From contig JAISDR010000147.1 in assembly GCA_031264645.1 (NCBI GenBank), forward strand, positions 1 through 7,467: DNA of 7,467 nt, in the 5' to 3' direction. This document shows, piece after piece, positions 6,932 to 7,467 of the stretch. The notes under the pieces are model-generated. The model did no database searches. It was not told the DNA's origin and saw only the letters and a list, made by a program, of their open reading frames with translations. Source of the stretch: Prevotellaceae bacterium (GTDB taxonomy: Bacteria > Bacteroidota > Bacteroidia > Bacteroidales > UBA932). The first letter of the stretch is position 1. The number at the start of each line of letters is the position of its first letter. The translations under genes and the position numbers were made by a program.

Positions 6932-7225
6932 ATGAAATACGGAGGAGTAGTATATATCATGGCAAACAAACGTAACGGCACATTATACACAGGCGTTACA
7001 AGCGATTTACAGCGACGGTATCAGGAACATCGGACGAATGCATATCCTGATGGATTTACTGCAAAATATAAATGTTATATGCTGGTTTACTTTTGTGGTT
7101 TTCCTCGCATAGAAGAAGCCATTGCAGAAGAAAAACGCATTAAAGGCGGCGATCGCAAGGCAAAATTGAAACTTATTGAAGATATGAATCCAGAGTGGCG
7201 AGATTTAGGAAAGGATATAAGATAA
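6932..7225 (+). CDS. Stand-alone GIY-YIG nuclease domain protein (UPF0213/YhbQ-like)
   Basis: This 97-residue protein is a single GIY-YIG domain, the fold of UvrC N-terminal and homing-endonuclease catalytic domains. Key parts are VYI at 7-9 and YTG at 19-21 (the GIY and YIG pair), DLQRRYQEH at 25-33 with the catalytic Arg at about 28, and GFTAKYK at 41-47. The helix EEAIAEEKRIKGGDRKAK (61-78) supplies the metal-binding Glu, and NPEW at 86-89 closes the domain. Length is normal for the YhbQ-like family, whose members are predicted or weak DNA nucleases of poorly known role. The ATG at 6932 is chosen because the internal ATG at 6959, although preceded by GGAGGAG, would delete the VYI strand. 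The gene stands alone, 151 nt after the glycan operon, between inverted copies of a dispersed repeat (6793-6830 and 7240-7272). It is probably unrelated to glycan synthesis. Confidence 0.9.
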   Translation: MKYGGVVYIMANKRNGTLYTGVTSDLQRRYQEHRTNAYPDGFTAKYKCYMLVYFCGFPRIEEAIAEEKRIKGGDRKAKLKLIEDMNPEWRDLGKDIR

Positions 7226-7239
7226 TGATGATCCATGTT

Positions 7240-7272
7240 TTCTGGATTGCTTCGTTCCTCGCAGTGACGGGA
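7240..7272 (-). repeat. Dispersed repeat, copy B (inverted orientation)
   Basis: Read on the minus strand it starts TCCCGTCACTGCGAGGAACG and ends GCAATCCAGAA. It is the shortest copy, lacking the 5-nt and 8-nt insertions found in copies A and C after CGAAG. It lies 15 nt after the GIY-YIG stop. It is inverted relative both to copy A upstream and to copy C downstream (7366-7403), so it can pair with either. Confidence 0.85.
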
Positions 7273-7280
7273 CTCCCTGT

Positions 7281-7361
7281 CGTGTCCCGTCATTGCGACA
7301 TCTATAGCGTGTCCCGTCATTGTGACGTCTATAGCGTGTCCCGTCATTGTGACGTCTATAG
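7281..7361 (+). repeat. 27-bp tandem repeat, three full units plus a partial fourth
   Basis: Units occupy 7281-7307, 7308-7334 and 7335-7361. The second and third are identical; the first differs at two positions (GCGACATC instead of GTGACGTC). A partial fourth unit, 7362-7379 with one mismatch, merges into repeat copy C. Each unit contains TGTCCCGTCATTG, the same head sequence as the dispersed repeat, so the array probably grew by duplication of that head. In units 2 and 3, GTCA-TTG-TGAC forms a small perfect inverted repeat, and GACGTC is self-complementary. The period is a multiple of three, so it keeps reading frames open on both strands without coding for anything credible. Confidence 0.9.
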
Positions 7362-7365
7362 CTTG

Positions 7366-7403
7366 TCCCGTCATTGCGAGGAGCGAAGCGACGAAGCAAT
7401 CCC
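7366..7403 (+). repeat. Dispersed repeat, copy C (direct orientation, longest form)
   Basis: This copy starts TCCCGTCATTGCGAGGAGCG and ends CGACGAAGCAATCCC. Compared with copy B it has two substitutions and an 8-nt insertion after CGAAG. It is the classic full form, whose spurious translation reads SRHCEERSDEAI. The ends ATTGC and GCAAT are complementary. With copy B it encloses the 27-bp tandem array as an inverted pair. Confidence 0.88.
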
Positions 7404-7453
7404 GTAATTCGACGGGGTGTTGCCTGCGTCGTGTCTCGCAAGAATGTTTCGTC

Positions 7454-7467
7454 TGTTTTCTGGATTG
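7454..7467 (-). repeat. Dispersed repeat, copy D, cut by the window edge
   Basis: TGTTTTCTGGATTG at the window end is identical to 7236-7249, the outer edge and first bases of copy B. This suggests another inverted copy continuing beyond the window. Only 14 bases are visible, of which the first few are flank, so the assignment rests on exact identity with copy B. Confidence 0.6.

Noticed and set aside
6959..7225. Alternative GIY-YIG start at 6959 with an upstream GGAGGAG
   Set aside because: The purine-rich stretch is well placed for a ribosome site, but starting there would remove residues 1-9 including the VYI strand required by the fold.
7281..7379. CRISPR array
   Set aside because: The units are directly abutting 27-mers with no unique spacers between them, and no cas genes are nearby.
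7195..7407. Open frame giving a repetitive VSRHCD-type peptide
   Set aside because: It is the translation of the 27-bp tandem array and repeat copy C. The period is a multiple of three, so frames stay open by chance. It overlaps the end of the GIY-YIG gene and has no credible start context.
7087..7441. Minus-strand open frames across the repeat array
   Set aside because: Same repeat translated on the other strand (repeated NDGTRY and MTGHAIDV peptides), partly antisense to the GIY-YIG gene, with no domain signal.

Overview
The window looks like a chromosomal segment of a member of the Bacteroidota, though this is an inference from style and not from a marker gene. Start codons are preceded by A/T-rich stretches without a clear Shine-Dalgarno sequence. 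The gene set (Panacea-domain protein, flippase, pyruvyl transferase, GT4/GT2 glycosyltransferases) is common in Bacteroidota surface-glycan loci. One possible TAnnTTTG-type promoter box lies before the last gene. The phylum call is moderate at best.

Layout: (1) Bases 1-119 are the last 38 codons of formate--tetrahydrofolate ligase, a housekeeping one-carbon enzyme. (2) After a 27-nt gap, 147-1117 holds two overlapping small genes: a Panacea/SocA-type (DUF4065) protein and an unrecognised 139-residue partner. Together they look like a toxin-antitoxin module. (3) Only 12 nt further on, 1130-6780 is a tightly packed surface-polysaccharide operon: Wzx-type flippase, radical SAM/SPASM-like enzyme, polysaccharide pyruvyl transferase, GT4 glycosyltransferase and GT2 glycosyltransferase. 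All four internal junctions are 4-nt ATGA stop/start overlaps. (4) From 6781 to the end the sequence changes character. A stand-alone GIY-YIG nuclease gene (6932-7225) sits between inverted copies of a roughly 33-38 bp dispersed repeat, followed by a 27-bp tandem array enclosed by further copies of that repeat.

How the genes work together: the two glycosyltransferases probably extend a lipid-linked repeat unit. The pyruvyl transferase would add an acidic pyruvyl group, and the radical SAM enzyme would carry out an unidentified modification. The flippase then moves the lipid-linked glycan across the inner membrane. No initiating sugar-phosphate transferase, Wzy polymerase or Wza/Wzc export gene is in view, so the locus is incomplete or is served by genes elsewhere. 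The most notable structures are the Panacea pair abutting the glycan operon, the radical SAM enzyme paired with a pyruvyl transferase, and the repeat-bounded GIY-YIG cassette with its tandem array.
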